Of a DNA stretch of 28,395 bases, positions 8,567 through 16,520 are shown in pieces; within the stretch, counting starts at the first letter, position 1; the number at the start of each line of letters is the position of its first letter. The stretch lies in contig DYRX01000013.1 of NCBI GenBank assembly GCA_020718525.1, forward strand, positions 1 to 28,395. Reading direction: 5' to 3'. The translations under genes and the position numbers were made by a program. Source of the DNA: Victivallis vadensis (GTDB taxonomy: Bacteria; Verrucomicrobiota; Lentisphaeria; Victivallales; GWF2-50-93). The notes below the pieces were generated by a model. That model had not been told where the DNA came from, did no database searches, and was given only the letters and a program-made list of their open reading frames with translations.

Positions 8567-9180
8567 GCCGGAATAGCGACTGCCTAGAATCCCCGCTTCC
8601 GCCGGAATCCGGCGAAGGCGGGGACAATTTTTTCAGGACACTTTTCGATGACGAATATTGCATGAGGCGCGCTCTCCTCCAGGCGCAGAAGGCCTTCGAT
8701 GAAGGCGAGGTGCCCGTCGGAGCCGTAGCAACGCGCGAGGGCAGGATCGTAGCCTCCGCATACAATCAGGTGGAAACCCTCAAGGATGCCACGGCACATG
8801 CCGAAATCATCCTCATAACAAAGCTTTCCGCCCTTTTAGGCGACTGGCGCCTTTCCGACTGCGAAATCTATGTCACCAAAGAGCCCTGCCCCATGTGCGC
8901 AGGCGCCATTGTCAACTCCCGGATAAGACGGCTCGTCTTCGCGGCGAAAGATCCAAGGTTCGGCGCCGCTGGCGGTGCATTCAACCTCTTCTCCATAAAG
9001 GACTTGCCATCCCGTCCAACAGTCGTGCAGGGAGTCCTGGAGGAGGAGGCGAAAACCCTTCTGCAGGACTTTTTCCGCGCCAGACGCTCAAGCTCAGCCA
9101 ATTTCCAGGAATGCAATCTTTCGGAGCCAGGAAGCTCTTCATCAAAAATACTCTCCCCGTCCAAGAGGAGAAAATCATGA
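8563..9180 (+). CDS. tadA: tRNA-specific adenosine deaminase
   Basis: TadA deaminates A34 of tRNA-Arg(ACG) to inosine. The product is 205 residues. The zinc and catalytic residues are H79 and E81 in the HAE motif, and C109 and C112 in EPCPMCAGA. All are displaced by 22 relative to E. coli TadA (H57, E59, C87, C90). The extra N-terminal residues are encoded by a GC-rich palindrome (8590-8624). The ATG overlaps the pnp stop as ATGA. The next in-frame ATG, at 8662, would cut into the first helix and has no ribosome site, so 8563 is preferred. The C-terminal tail after about residue 175 is serine-rich and poorly conserved. Its stop overlaps the next gene, again by ATGA. Confidence 0.92.
   Translation: MSRNSDCLESPLPPESGEGGDNFFRTLFDDEYCMRRALLQAQKAFDEGEVPVGAVATREGRIVASAYNQVETLKDATAHAEIILITKLSALLGDWRLSDCEIYVTKEPCPMCAGAIVNSRIRRLVFAAKDPRFGAAGGAFNLFSIKDLPSRPTVVQGVLEEEAKTLLQDFFRARRSSSANFQECNLSEPGSSSSKILSPSKRRKS
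8590..8633 (+). terminator. Hairpin plus T-run inside the 5' end of tadA
   Basis: A near-perfect inverted repeat spans 8590-8624. Its arms pair over about 16 positions with one mismatch and one G-U pair, and the loop is about three bases. It is followed after three bases by six T residues (8628-8633). This is the shape of an intrinsic terminator on the plus strand, 24 bases beyond the pnp stop, yet it lies within the translated N-terminus of tadA. It may end most rpsO-pnp transcripts, act as an attenuator controlled by translation, or be a dispersed palindromic element that inserted in frame. Confidence 0.55.
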
Positions 9181-9671
9181 ATAATGAGAAGATCGCCCTC
9201 ATTGTAACTGGCGGGACTTTCGACAAGGAGTACAACGAACTCAGCGGCGAGCTCTTTTTCCGCGACACTCACGTAGGAGAAATGCTCGCCCTCGGAAGAT
9301 CCAAACTTGAACTCGCAGTCACGGTCCTCATGATGAAGGACAGCCTGCTCATGGACGAGGATGACCGGAAAAAGATCGGACGCTCCTGCTCAGAAATCAG
9401 CGAAAACAAAATCGTGATCACTCACGGAACAGACACAATGACTGATACCGCCGCATATCTGGCAGGCCTGAAGATCAAAAAGACGATTGTTATCACTGGA
9501 GCCATGATTCCATACAAATTCGGCAGTTCAGACGGACTATTCAATCTCGGTTCGGCACTGGCCTTCGCGCAGACATTGCCCCATGGCGTCTATGTCGCAA
9601 TGAACGGCCGCTTCTTCAATTGGGATGCCGTCCGCAAAAACAGAAGCACTGGATTTTTTGAAAAAAAGTGA
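9177..9671 (+). CDS. Short, single-domain asparaginase-like protein
   Basis: The product is 164 residues, about half a normal type I/II L-asparaginase (about 330), and corresponds to the N-terminal catalytic domain alone. The catalytic threonine is T14 in TGGTFD. The second threonine and aspartate are T85-D86 in THGTDTM. A lysine matching K162 of E. coli AsnB-type enzymes appears as K154 in VRKNRSTGFF, so the active-site set looks complete. The start ATG 9177 has GAGGAG 7 bases upstream and overlaps the tadA stop by ATGA. One-domain asparaginase-like proteins occur as annotated genes in other bacteria, so this is probably a real short form. Whether it hydrolyses asparagine is not established. 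A larger open frame begins at 8895 but only shadows tadA. Confidence 0.8.
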   Translation: MNNEKIALIVTGGTFDKEYNELSGELFFRDTHVGEMLALGRSKLELAVTVLMMKDSLLMDEDDRKKIGRSCSEISENKIVITHGTDTMTDTAAYLAGLKIKKTIVITGAMIPYKFGSSDGLFNLGSALAFAQTLPHGVYVAMNGRFFNWDAVRKNRSTGFFEKK

Positions 9672-9680
9672 GAATTGACA

Positions 9681-10589
9681 ATGGAACAATCTGCAGATAA
9701 AAAATGGCCCACAGCTCTGGCAAACATCTTACTTTCCGCAATTGCGTCCATCATCTTATCCGCCTGCACCAGCGTCGTGCCCAAACCGTTTGCGGACTTC
9801 GATGACTCCTCCGGCAAACTGGAAAATTCCTCGGAATCCGCGATTGAAACGCTCCTTTCAGATACAAGAGGCATGCGGGTGAACACGCTTTCAAAGCAGA
9901 GCACCGCCAATCTCGGAGAACCCCGCGAAGAAGCCAGCTCCGCATATGAGCTGGCCGTCAAGGCGAACGAGATACTTCCACGCTTCAACGAGGCGTTCAA
10001 GTCATATTCCGAATTTCTCAAGAAGCTTGCAGATGCGAAATTCGCAAGCGACGAGGAGATTGACTTTGCCACACAGGAGATCAACAAATCCTTCGAGGAA
10101 GCCGCAAAGGCATCACAGCCGGACACGGATTTTTCCATCCCTCCCGTGATTTTTTCCGCCAGCTCCATAGAGGAGGCGAAGGACTGCATGAGAACAAAAC
10201 TTCAAAGCAGTATGAAAAACATGCTCGAAGGAAACGAGGCGGCTTTCCTTCAATTCTGCGGCATCTGCTCTAAAATTTCAGGCGGGCTAGAAGCCGCTTT
10301 GAGAAACGAACACGGAGACATTGCTGAAGTCCTCAGTGCCAAATGGGAAAAATCATCGGACAGCGAGGAGCGGAAGCTCGCAATAGAGGAGCTAATGCGC
10401 CAGAAGGAATTGGGAGGCAGAATGTCTGAAATTGCCGCACTTCTTGCCAGGAGCTACGACAAGCTCGGAAAAACCCATAAGTCCTTGCGCCTCTCCCTCG
10501 AAAACAAGGCGTTCTACTACGAAGAGCTTCATTCCCTCAACGGCGATCTGAAAAGGATTTCCAAGCTCTGCAGTTCGATCCGCTACTGA
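9681..10589 (+). CDS. Predicted lipoprotein, function unknown
   Basis: The product is 302 residues from ATG 9681; a TTG six bases earlier is also in frame. The N-terminus MEQSADKKWP is followed by a hydrophobic stretch ending in the lipobox LSAC, with the lipidated cysteine at residue 29, so it is a probable lipoprotein. The mature part is rich in Glu, Ser and Lys and is predicted helical, with long amphipathic stretches around residues 85-130 and 165-260. No catalytic motif was recognised. It starts 9 bases after the asparaginase stop and may be the last gene of the rpsO string, although its ribosome site is weak. Confidence 0.65.
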   Translation: MEQSADKKWPTALANILLSAIASIILSACTSVVPKPFADFDDSSGKLENSSESAIETLLSDTRGMRVNTLSKQSTANLGEPREEASSAYELAVKANEILPRFNEAFKSYSEFLKKLADAKFASDEEIDFATQEINKSFEEAAKASQPDTDFSIPPVIFSASSIEEAKDCMRTKLQSSMKNMLEGNEAAFLQFCGICSKISGGLEAALRNEHGDIAEVLSAKWEKSSDSEERKLAIEELMRQKELGGRMSEIAALLARSYDKLGKTHKSLRLSLENKAFYYEELHSLNGDLKRISKLCSSIRY

Positions 10590-10783
10590 ACTCAAATCTC
10601 TTTAGACGCCGATCACAACACACTTGCGCTCTTTCTCAAACAAGTTCAGATGTCCGAATCTCATTGTTTTTTCAAGGGCTTGCCCTCCATAGGAATTATC
10701 TTCCGCAAAGTTTCCGGCAAAATCTTGAAAAAGAGCATTTGCTTGCTTTTGTAGGAGGCAGTCAAAACAGAGGCGGCAGGCAA
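10590..10783. other. Intergenic gap, lipoprotein gene to arsR-type gene
   Basis: This 194-base gap shows no clear gene, promoter or terminator on the plus strand. A minus-strand open frame of 71 codons (10602-10817) crosses it and ends in a plausible protein-like tail, but it overlaps the repressor gene and has no convincing start signal. A short AGGGC/GCCCT repeat follows a T-run in the wrong order for a terminator. Confidence 0.4.
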
Positions 10784-11104
10784 ATGAAGAAAAATAATTG
10801 GGCGATGACGAACGCAAAGGCGAAGATCTTAAAGGCTCTAGGGCATCCGACGAGGCTTTTCATAGTCGAGGAGCTCGCAAAAGGGGAGAAATGCGTCTGC
10901 GAATTTGTAGGCCCGGTCGGCGCTGATTTTTCGACCATATCGAAGCATTTGTCCGTTCTGAAGGAGGCTGGAATAATCGAGGATGAGAAGCGCGGACTAA
11001 AGGTATTCTACCGTCTGCGCGTTCCGTGCATAGTCAAATTCATTGGATGCATAGAGGAGGCACTTAAATCCCACATTGCAAAACAGGCCTCAATGCTGAA
11101 GTGA
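10784..11104 (+). CDS. ArsR/SmtB-family transcriptional repressor
   Basis: This is a 106-residue winged-helix protein. The recognition region is the segment VGADFSTISKHLSVLKEAG (residues about 45-63). A CVC pair (C37 and C39, in GEKCVCEF) lies at the alpha3 metal site used by arsenite- and cadmium-sensing ArsR proteins. Family members bind an operator as dimers and let go when metal or thiol stress occupies the site. The upstream open frame reaches 10664; ATG 10784 is chosen because it gives the family N-terminus. No ars, cad, thioredoxin or permease gene lies beside it, so its target is elsewhere or it is self-regulating. Its 3' end overlaps the convergent L,D-transpeptidase gene by 15 bases. 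Confidence 0.85.
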   Translation: MKKNNWAMTNAKAKILKALGHPTRLFIVEELAKGEKCVCEFVGPVGADFSTISKHLSVLKEAGIIEDEKRGLKVFYRLRVPCIVKFIGCIEEALKSHIAKQASMLK

Positions 11105-11860
11105 TTCATCGCCGAGCGAAAGCAGTTCCTTTCTGAGATTCGCGTACAGCTCATCCGTCCATGCCGGGAGCTTGGGCGTGGAATCCTCAGGCATTTCATC
11201 CTTGCGGAAATCCACCGGACTGATGATTACTCTTATCTTCTCCGTGCCGGTCTCCCAACATAGAAGGAACAATTCTTCTATGGGCGCGTCGCCAATTGAA
11301 ACACATCCTATCGAAGCGGCCTTTCCGTGGATGAATATGTCATTTCCAGGTCTGTCCCTTCCTTCAAGCTCAGCTTTTTCTGCATCGAAGTTGTTTGGAT
11401 AGTTTATTTTCATCGAAAGGTGGTAGCAGCTGTTTGGATTGAAGGATGTTATTTTATAAATCCCCTCGGGGATTTGGAGATCTCCTTCGCGCAGTTTTGG
11501 TCCAAGCCGTCCGCTCGAGGCAAGCAGCGGATAGGAACGGATGAGCTTGCACCCGCCTCCGCGATTCTTCGCGTAAAGATGCAAGATTCGCTCCTTTTTA
11601 ATCACGGCGATGACCATGCCTTCCGGTGGGTAGGCAATTTCCGCGCGCTCGAAGTATGGAAGCAGGCGCTTCTTCGCAGAATCGCCATATTTTGCAATGA
11701 CAGAACTTACTGTTTCTTCACGTCTGATAAGATTCACCAGTGATGGTAATTTTGAACCTACGAAAGTCTTTAGCCTCGAACGGTTGAGAAAAAGGATGCC
11801 AGCGACAAGAAGAAAGAAGAGAAGAAGCTGGATTCTGGAGAATTTTATGATATTTTTCAC
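11090..11860 (-). CDS. L,D-transpeptidase (YkuD-domain) family protein
   Basis: The product is 256 residues with an N-terminal membrane segment at about residues 9-25 (IQLLLFFLLVAGILFL). The YkuD domain covers about 80-215. The catalytic motif is IHGKAASIGCVSIGD, with H178 and the nucleophile C186. It resembles the YafK/ErfK branch of the family, which cross-links or trims peptidoglycan stems or attaches proteins to them in the periplasm. It lies three bases downstream of the Asp-box protein gene on the same strand, so it is the last gene of that operon. The C-terminal 35 residues are outside the domain. Confidence 0.85.
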   Translation of the reverse strand: MKNIIKFSRIQLLLFFLLVAGILFLNRSRLKTFVGSKLPSLVNLIRREETVSSVIAKYGDSAKKRLLPYFERAEIAYPPEGMVIAVIKKERILHLYAKNRGGGCKLIRSYPLLASSGRLGPKLREGDLQIPEGIYKITSFNPNSCYHLSMKINYPNNFDAEKAELEGRDRPGNDIFIHGKAASIGCVSIGDAPIEELFLLCWETGTEKIRVIISPVDFRKDEMPEDSTPKLPAWTDELYANLRKELLSLGDESLQH

Positions 11861-11863
11861 GCA

Positions 11864-14158
11864 TCAAAGTCCTGAAGAAATCATGGTGCCTTTCCATACT
11901 CCTCCTCCAAAGCTTGCCGCAAATATGACATTGGGATCATTCGCGTCAAATTCAATTCTTTGGATATTGCTGAATGGAAGTCCGTCGAGCGGCAGAAAGC
12001 TTTTTCCGTCGTCTTTGGAGAGATAGATCCCGGATTTTGGAGCGCCTTCGGTGAGCGTCATATAGATCCAGCCTTTGCGATGCGGATCAGGATACGCCCC
12101 AAAATGTTCCGGTCCCTCGCAGGCGATTTTCTCCCATTTTGCGCCTCCGTCCAGACTGCGGTAGAGACCACCCTCCTTCATGTTGCGAGTATCTGCGGCG
12201 CCAAGGAAAATGATATTTGGATTATCAGAAGAGACGCTGAAGTCCTTCGGCCAAAGAAGCGGCATTGATTCATTTATCTTCTGCCAGGACTGCCCAGCAT
12301 CATTTGATCTGTATAGCCCGACTCCTTTGCTGGAGAATCCGTCCTTCTTTTTGAGCGCAGTTACAAGGGCGAAGAGCTGGCCGGAAGGATGAAGGACAAG
12401 CTTTGATACCCGCATGTTTTCCGGATCGCCAAGACCGTTGTTAAGCGGCGCCCATGTTTTTCCATCGTCAATTGATTTATATACGCCTTTCTCCCAGACT
12501 CCTGCATAGAGGGTTCTGGACATTGCCAGGCTTTTTGGGTCAATCACTATGGAGGTGACTGCAGATTCTGGGAGAGAGTTGGAAGATGGCTTCCAAGTGA
12601 CTCCACCATCCGTGCTGACGCAGACGCCGCCCGCGCCGCTGGACTTATGCCGTCCCATGATGATGTTTGCGTTAGGAATGTCGTGGACGCTGGAGAACGC
12701 TCCCCATATTTTGCCTTTTACTTCGGGGTCGAATGCGAGCTCGTAGCAGGTGTTGCGCCATGGCGACCATCTGTCTTTTCCCCACCAGTTCCATGTCTTG
12801 CCGGAATCTGTCGAGAGTGCGAATCCAATGTCCGTATAGCAGATGTAGCGCCTTGCCGCGTCGAAGGGATCTACATAATGGTGCCACGTGCTTGTGATGA
12901 CAAGCCCCTGATTGCTCCATCTCGAGCCCGCGCCAAGCTTGTCTCCGCCCGCGTGGCACGATGCTCCATTGAACCAGGAATCTCCGCCGTTGTGAGTGAG
13001 ATATGCCTCGCCTGATGTCGTAAAGATAAGACGTAGAGGATCTGTGGGACATATCGCCCAGCCGAAGCCGACGCTCTGATAATTTTGTCCGATGTTCGCT
13101 GTAAGCCAGTTAGGCTCGACGTTGTATTCCTTCCAGCGGGGATCCGAGTAGAGGGTTGCGCGCCAGGTTTTGCCGGCATCGTCCGAACGCCACACCGCAT
13201 TGTGCTTTGGAGGGTTGAAGCCTGTGCTTGTGTTGAAGGCATAGACCGTGTCTGGAGACGCGTCTGCCGCAAGGACGCTTTTGTATTGGGCGACGGCTCC
13301 GTCCGCCCACTGATCCGCCTGGGTTATATCCATGTTGATTCCGCCGCCCATGCATGTCTCCCAAGTTTCTCCGCAGTCTGATGATTTGAATACGCCTCCC
13401 TCGTATTTTCCGGCATTGTCCCTGGAAGCTACAGAGCAATACAGCTTCAGCTTATTTTTTCCCTGACTTGACGCTCCGCAAAAAGAGAGAATTTCAGAGT
13501 GCGGGAGGCCGGCAGTTATTTTGCGCCAGCTTTTTCCTGAATCATCCGAGCACCAAATCCCCTCTTTGGTCGCGGCGAAACACCTGCGCTTGTCTAGCGG
13601 ACTGCTACGGTCAAAATGGAAGGAGAGCGGAACGCCTCTGACGTTTTCGCATTTGCTCCAAGTGCCTGCACTGTCGTTGCTTATGAAAACTTCTTTGTCA
13701 AGAGTACCAAGTATGATTCTTTCGGGGGTGTCCGGATCCGGCAAAATCTCTCCGCATAGTCCGCCAAATGGAGTTGGGAGCTTCTTGAAGCTTCTGGCAC
13801 CGTCCTCTGAGAACTTGAGCCTTCCGCTCCAGCCGTCCGCCGCATAAATGATGTCAGGATTTTTCGGATGGAAAGCGGGCTTGCATCTGGTGTTTCCCCG
13901 GAGCTGGCTGTGATGGATCATGCGCCAGCTTCTTCCGGCGTCACGGGAGATGAATACGTCGCTCATGTCGCTTGAGAGCATCATGAGATCCGGGTTCGCA
14001 CCACTTATTACGGGGCAGAACATCGCTCCGCCGCCGCCGAGTCCTATCGGTTCCCATTTGAAGTCTGAATCGCTGTATTCAGAAGAATCCGAATGCAGAG
14101 CGGCAGAAAGTATGAATATTGGCATCAGTTTCAACTTTAAAAGATGGGAAATATTCAT
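11864..14158 (-). CDS. Secreted Asp-box (BNR) beta-propeller protein, GH74/sortilin-like
   Basis: The product is 764 residues, the length range of GH74 double-propeller enzymes. A signal peptide is likely at the N-terminus (hydrophobic LMPIFILSAAL). I count 13 Asp-box motifs of the form SxDxGxxW, for example SRDAGRSW, SDDSGKSW, SSDCGETW, STDGGVTW and SNDAGQSW, spread over the whole chain. The opening segment, WEPIGLGGGGAMF, resembles the start of GH74 xyloglucanases, but I could not confirm both catalytic aspartates. It could be a glycoside hydrolase or a non-catalytic sortilin/VPS10-like or photosystem-assembly-like propeller. The open frame extends to 14560, but the ATG at 14158 is preferred: it makes an ATGA overlap with the upstream RACo-like gene and begins the signal peptide. 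Confidence 0.8.
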   Translation of the reverse strand: MNISHLLKLKLMPIFILSAALHSDSSEYSDSDFKWEPIGLGGGGAMFCPVISGANPDLMMLSSDMSDVFISRDAGRSWRMIHHSQLRGNTRCKPAFHPKNPDIIYAADGWSGRLKFSEDGARSFKKLPTPFGGLCGEILPDPDTPERIILGTLDKEVFISNDSAGTWSKCENVRGVPLSFHFDRSSPLDKRRCFAATKEGIWCSDDSGKSWRKITAGLPHSEILSFCGASSQGKNKLKLYCSVASRDNAGKYEGGVFKSSDCGETWETCMGGGINMDITQADQWADGAVAQYKSVLAADASPDTVYAFNTSTGFNPPKHNAVWRSDDAGKTWRATLYSDPRWKEYNVEPNWLTANIGQNYQSVGFGWAICPTDPLRLIFTTSGEAYLTHNGGDSWFNGASCHAGGDKLGAGSRWSNQGLVITSTWHHYVDPFDAARRYICYTDIGFALSTDSGKTWNWWGKDRWSPWRNTCYELAFDPEVKGKIWGAFSSVHDIPNANIIMGRHKSSGAGGVCVSTDGGVTWKPSSNSLPESAVTSIVIDPKSLAMSRTLYAGVWEKGVYKSIDDGKTWAPLNNGLGDPENMRVSKLVLHPSGQLFALVTALKKKDGFSSKGVGLYRSNDAGQSWQKINESMPLLWPKDFSVSSDNPNIIFLGAADTRNMKEGGLYRSLDGGAKWEKIACEGPEHFGAYPDPHRKGWIYMTLTEGAPKSGIYLSKDDGKSFLPLDGLPFSNIQRIEFDANDPNVIFAASFGGGVWKGTMISSGL

Positions 14159-16053
14159 GGAACACCTGCTTCCGGAAAAATGAGGGATGAGGCGAACTCG
14201 TCCTGGAAGTCCGGATCCTGGGAGACTTCGACATACTCGACGGCACCTGCAATTTTGTCCGCCTCCATCATTTTGCTTTTCGACATGACTAGCGCGGCGG
14301 CACCTGCGGCGGAAGCGTTTCCGATGTAGAGGATTTTCGAATCTGGAATGTCGGGAATCAGTCCGATCGTCTTCGCGTTTTTTCTGCGTATGAAATTTCC
14401 GAAGGCTCCCGCGAGGAGGACGGTGTCGAGATTGTTCGGGGAGACCCCGGCGCTCTTCAGTATGATCAGTATGGAAGCCCTGATTGCTCCTGATGCGAGC
14501 TGTAGCTCCCTGAAATCTTTCTGGGAGACCGAAATGTCTTTGCCATCGCGAGCACGGCAAATAAAAAACTCGAGGGAGTTTCCGGACGAGTCTGGTCTGA
14601 TTCTACGCCTGATTGCAGGTGGAACTGAAGCGGGAGCTTCTTCGGAGTCTAGCAGTCTCCCATACTGATCCAGGACTCCAAGCCTGAGCAGTTCTGCCGT
14701 AATGTCTATGAGAGCCGTTCCGCATATGCCGAGAGGCTCTACATTTCTAATCACATTGTATGCGATGTCGCCGTCTGAAATAAGAATCTTCTCGATTGCG
14801 CCGGGCGCGGCGCGCATGCCGCAGTCTATCCTTGCTCCTTCGAAGGCGGGACCTGCCGCCGCGGCGCCACCGAGCATCTTTCCATTGTCGGAGAATACAA
14901 TTTCTCCGTTTGTTCCCACGTCCACAAAAAGGACTTTGCCTGGCTGGGAAGGGAGTTCAGACGAGAGGATTCCCGCCACGATGTCTCCTCCCACGAAGCC
15001 GCCGATCACGGGGAAAAGATGGATTTTCGCGTTTGGATTGAGATTGAAGCCGAGTTTGGACGCGTCCATCAGGATCGAGTTTTTGAAGGGCGGAGCAAAG
15101 GGGATTTCTCCAAGCTGTCCGGCGGGGATTCCACAGAGGAAAAGCTCCATTACTGTGTTGCCCGCAACTGAAATCAGATAGATTTCCTCTCTTGATATCT
15201 TCTTTGAGTTGCAGATATCCTGGATCAGTGAATTTGCAGAGTCAACGACGCACCTGCGCATTTCTTCCAGATTTTCCCGGGATTCTTTCTGCGCCGAGAT
15301 GCGGCTGATCACGTCGTCGCCAAACTTCGCCTGTGGATTCATAAAGCCGCCGCTTTGCACAAGCCTGCCGCTCTTTACGTCAAAAAGGGAGAGTACCACT
15401 GAAGTTGTTCCAAGATCAATCGAGACGGCGTAGAGCGATGGCGTGGAGCTGGGAGCTCTGAGCGCAAGAATCTCGTTTTGAAAGACGATCGCCTCGCCCT
15501 TGAAGGCGTTTTGCCTGAGGAAAAGCGGAAGCTCCCGCAAAATATCGAGCCCGACCTCGATGTCTCCAAGGCTATTTCTGAGGCTTTCAAGATCTGTAAG
15601 CTGATTTTCCAGGCTCGGCTCCGGAAGGGAGAATTGGAGAATATCCACAGGCGGATCTTTGGCGGGCAAATTTGCGTCGTCGTCAAATCCGAGATATAGA
15701 AGCTCCTTGTCGAAGAGCGACTCCTTGGGCACCTTTACTACTGCGTCCGAGTTGAGTTTTGTCTTGCAGGCCAGGCGCATTCCTTCGGCTATCTCCTTGT
15801 CGCTGAAGAACTTGAGGCATTCTTCAGATGGAGCAATTGCGCCGTCGCATGATATGATTGCGCATTTTCCACATGTGCCTTGACCGCCGCAGGGCGTGCG
15901 GACAAGTATTCCAGCCCGGGCGAGGCATTCGAAAATTGTAGTTCCTGGCAGAGCGAAGACGTCTCTGCTGTAATCCGAAAGGCTGAGCCTGTGTTCCTTC
16001 ATCACTTGGATCTCCATCAGATTTTGGGGTGCTTGTTCTCGATTGGCGGACAT
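14155..16053 (-). CDS. RACo-like corrinoid activator (2Fe-2S plus ASKHA domain)
   Basis: The product is 632 residues with two parts. Residues about 20-105 form a plant-type ferredoxin domain with C55, C61, C64 and C96 (CGGQGTCGKC, CX5CX2C, then ACKT). Residues about 205-620 are the DUF4445/ASKHA ATPase-fold part, with IDLGTTSVVLSLF, FVDVGTNGEIVF and LLAGAFGNF as phosphate and adenosine motifs. RACo proteins reductively reactivate Co(II) corrinoid proteins of O-demethylases and acetyl-CoA pathway enzymes. No corrinoid protein or methyltransferase is adjacent. An alternative start at ATG 16002 has GGAG 9 bases upstream and would begin exactly at the ferredoxin fold; the ATG at 16053 is the longer choice. 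Confidence 0.82.
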   Translation of the reverse strand: MSANREQAPQNLMEIQVMKEHRLSLSDYSRDVFALPGTTIFECLARAGILVRTPCGGQGTCGKCAIISCDGAIAPSEECLKFFSDKEIAEGMRLACKTKLNSDAVVKVPKESLFDKELLYLGFDDDANLPAKDPPVDILQFSLPEPSLENQLTDLESLRNSLGDIEVGLDILRELPLFLRQNAFKGEAIVFQNEILALRAPSSTPSLYAVSIDLGTTSVVLSLFDVKSGRLVQSGGFMNPQAKFGDDVISRISAQKESRENLEEMRRCVVDSANSLIQDICNSKKISREEIYLISVAGNTVMELFLCGIPAGQLGEIPFAPPFKNSILMDASKLGFNLNPNAKIHLFPVIGGFVGGDIVAGILSSELPSQPGKVLFVDVGTNGEIVFSDNGKMLGGAAAAGPAFEGARIDCGMRAAPGAIEKILISDGDIAYNVIRNVEPLGICGTALIDITAELLRLGVLDQYGRLLDSEEAPASVPPAIRRRIRPDSSGNSLEFFICRARDGKDISVSQKDFRELQLASGAIRASILIILKSAGVSPNNLDTVLLAGAFGNFIRRKNAKTIGLIPDIPDSKILYIGNASAAGAAALVMSKSKMMEADKIAGAVEYVEVSQDPDFQDEFASSLIFPEAGVP

Positions 16054-16520
16054 TTATCATCCGTGCCGTCAGGCTCTTAAACTTGTACGTTTTATGAATA
16101 ATTCCAGTTGACAAACGACGAAGCCTGCAAAGAACTTGAATCTTGACTGCGAAGTTCTTGCGCAAGGCTTTTTGACGATGTATTGTGCTGGGAAGTGAGT
16201 CCGTCAAGGATGGCGGACGGATATTCAGCAGATGGACGCCCGCATTCGGGGGCGGAATTGTTGCCGAAGCTCCTGTCTGCGCCGAGATCGTCCACGTTCA
16301 CGGCAAAGCGGTTCAGGGAGACGTGCACGAAAACACGTAGCACGAGAACGCTTACGTGAACGATCGCATGCATGGTAACAATTTGAAAACAGGAGAAGAC
16401 GATTCTGAGCGACTCCTACACGGATTCTGGATTTTTTGGGCATGCTTTGACGGATGCGCACGGCGGCGGCTTCTTTTCTAAGTATCTAATAACCACCGTG
16501 ATCTGGGGCTTTGTTCTAGA
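16054..16520. other. 467-base intergenic region between divergent operons
   Basis: This gap separates the leftward RACo operon from the rightward glycosyltransferase gene and should hold both promoters. No convincing sigma70 promoter was recognised. Two minus-strand open frames (16092-16373 and 16225-16461) have compositions unlike genes and no ribosome sites, so I do not call them. The notable content is the hexamer-phased inverted repeat described separately at 16282-16366. Confidence 0.6.
16282..16366. repeat. CG-phased hexamer tract with inverted arms
   Basis: The trinucleotides CCG, TCG, ACG and ACG begin at 16282, 16288, 16294 and 16300. ACG begins at 16342, 16348, 16354 and 16360, so NCGNNN units recur at exact six-base steps in both arms. 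The arms are inverted copies: CGTGAACGATC at 16355-16365 pairs with GATCG + TTCACG on the left (16286-16302) once one hexamer (TCCACG) is bulged out. Two further ACG units (16321, 16327) lie between in another phase. Confidence 0.65.

Noticed and set aside
12672..13439. Several open frames on both strands within the Asp-box gene
   Set aside because: Their Arg- and Ser-rich translations mirror the repeated Asp-box codons, so they are shadows.
16108..16136. TTGACA as a -35 for the glycosyltransferase gene
   Set aside because: No acceptable -10 lies 15-19 bases downstream, and it is about 400 bases from the start codon.
16092..16461. Two minus-strand open frames in the gap before the glycosyltransferase
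   Set aside because: They overlap each other and the hexamer tract, have no ribosome sites and show no family features.
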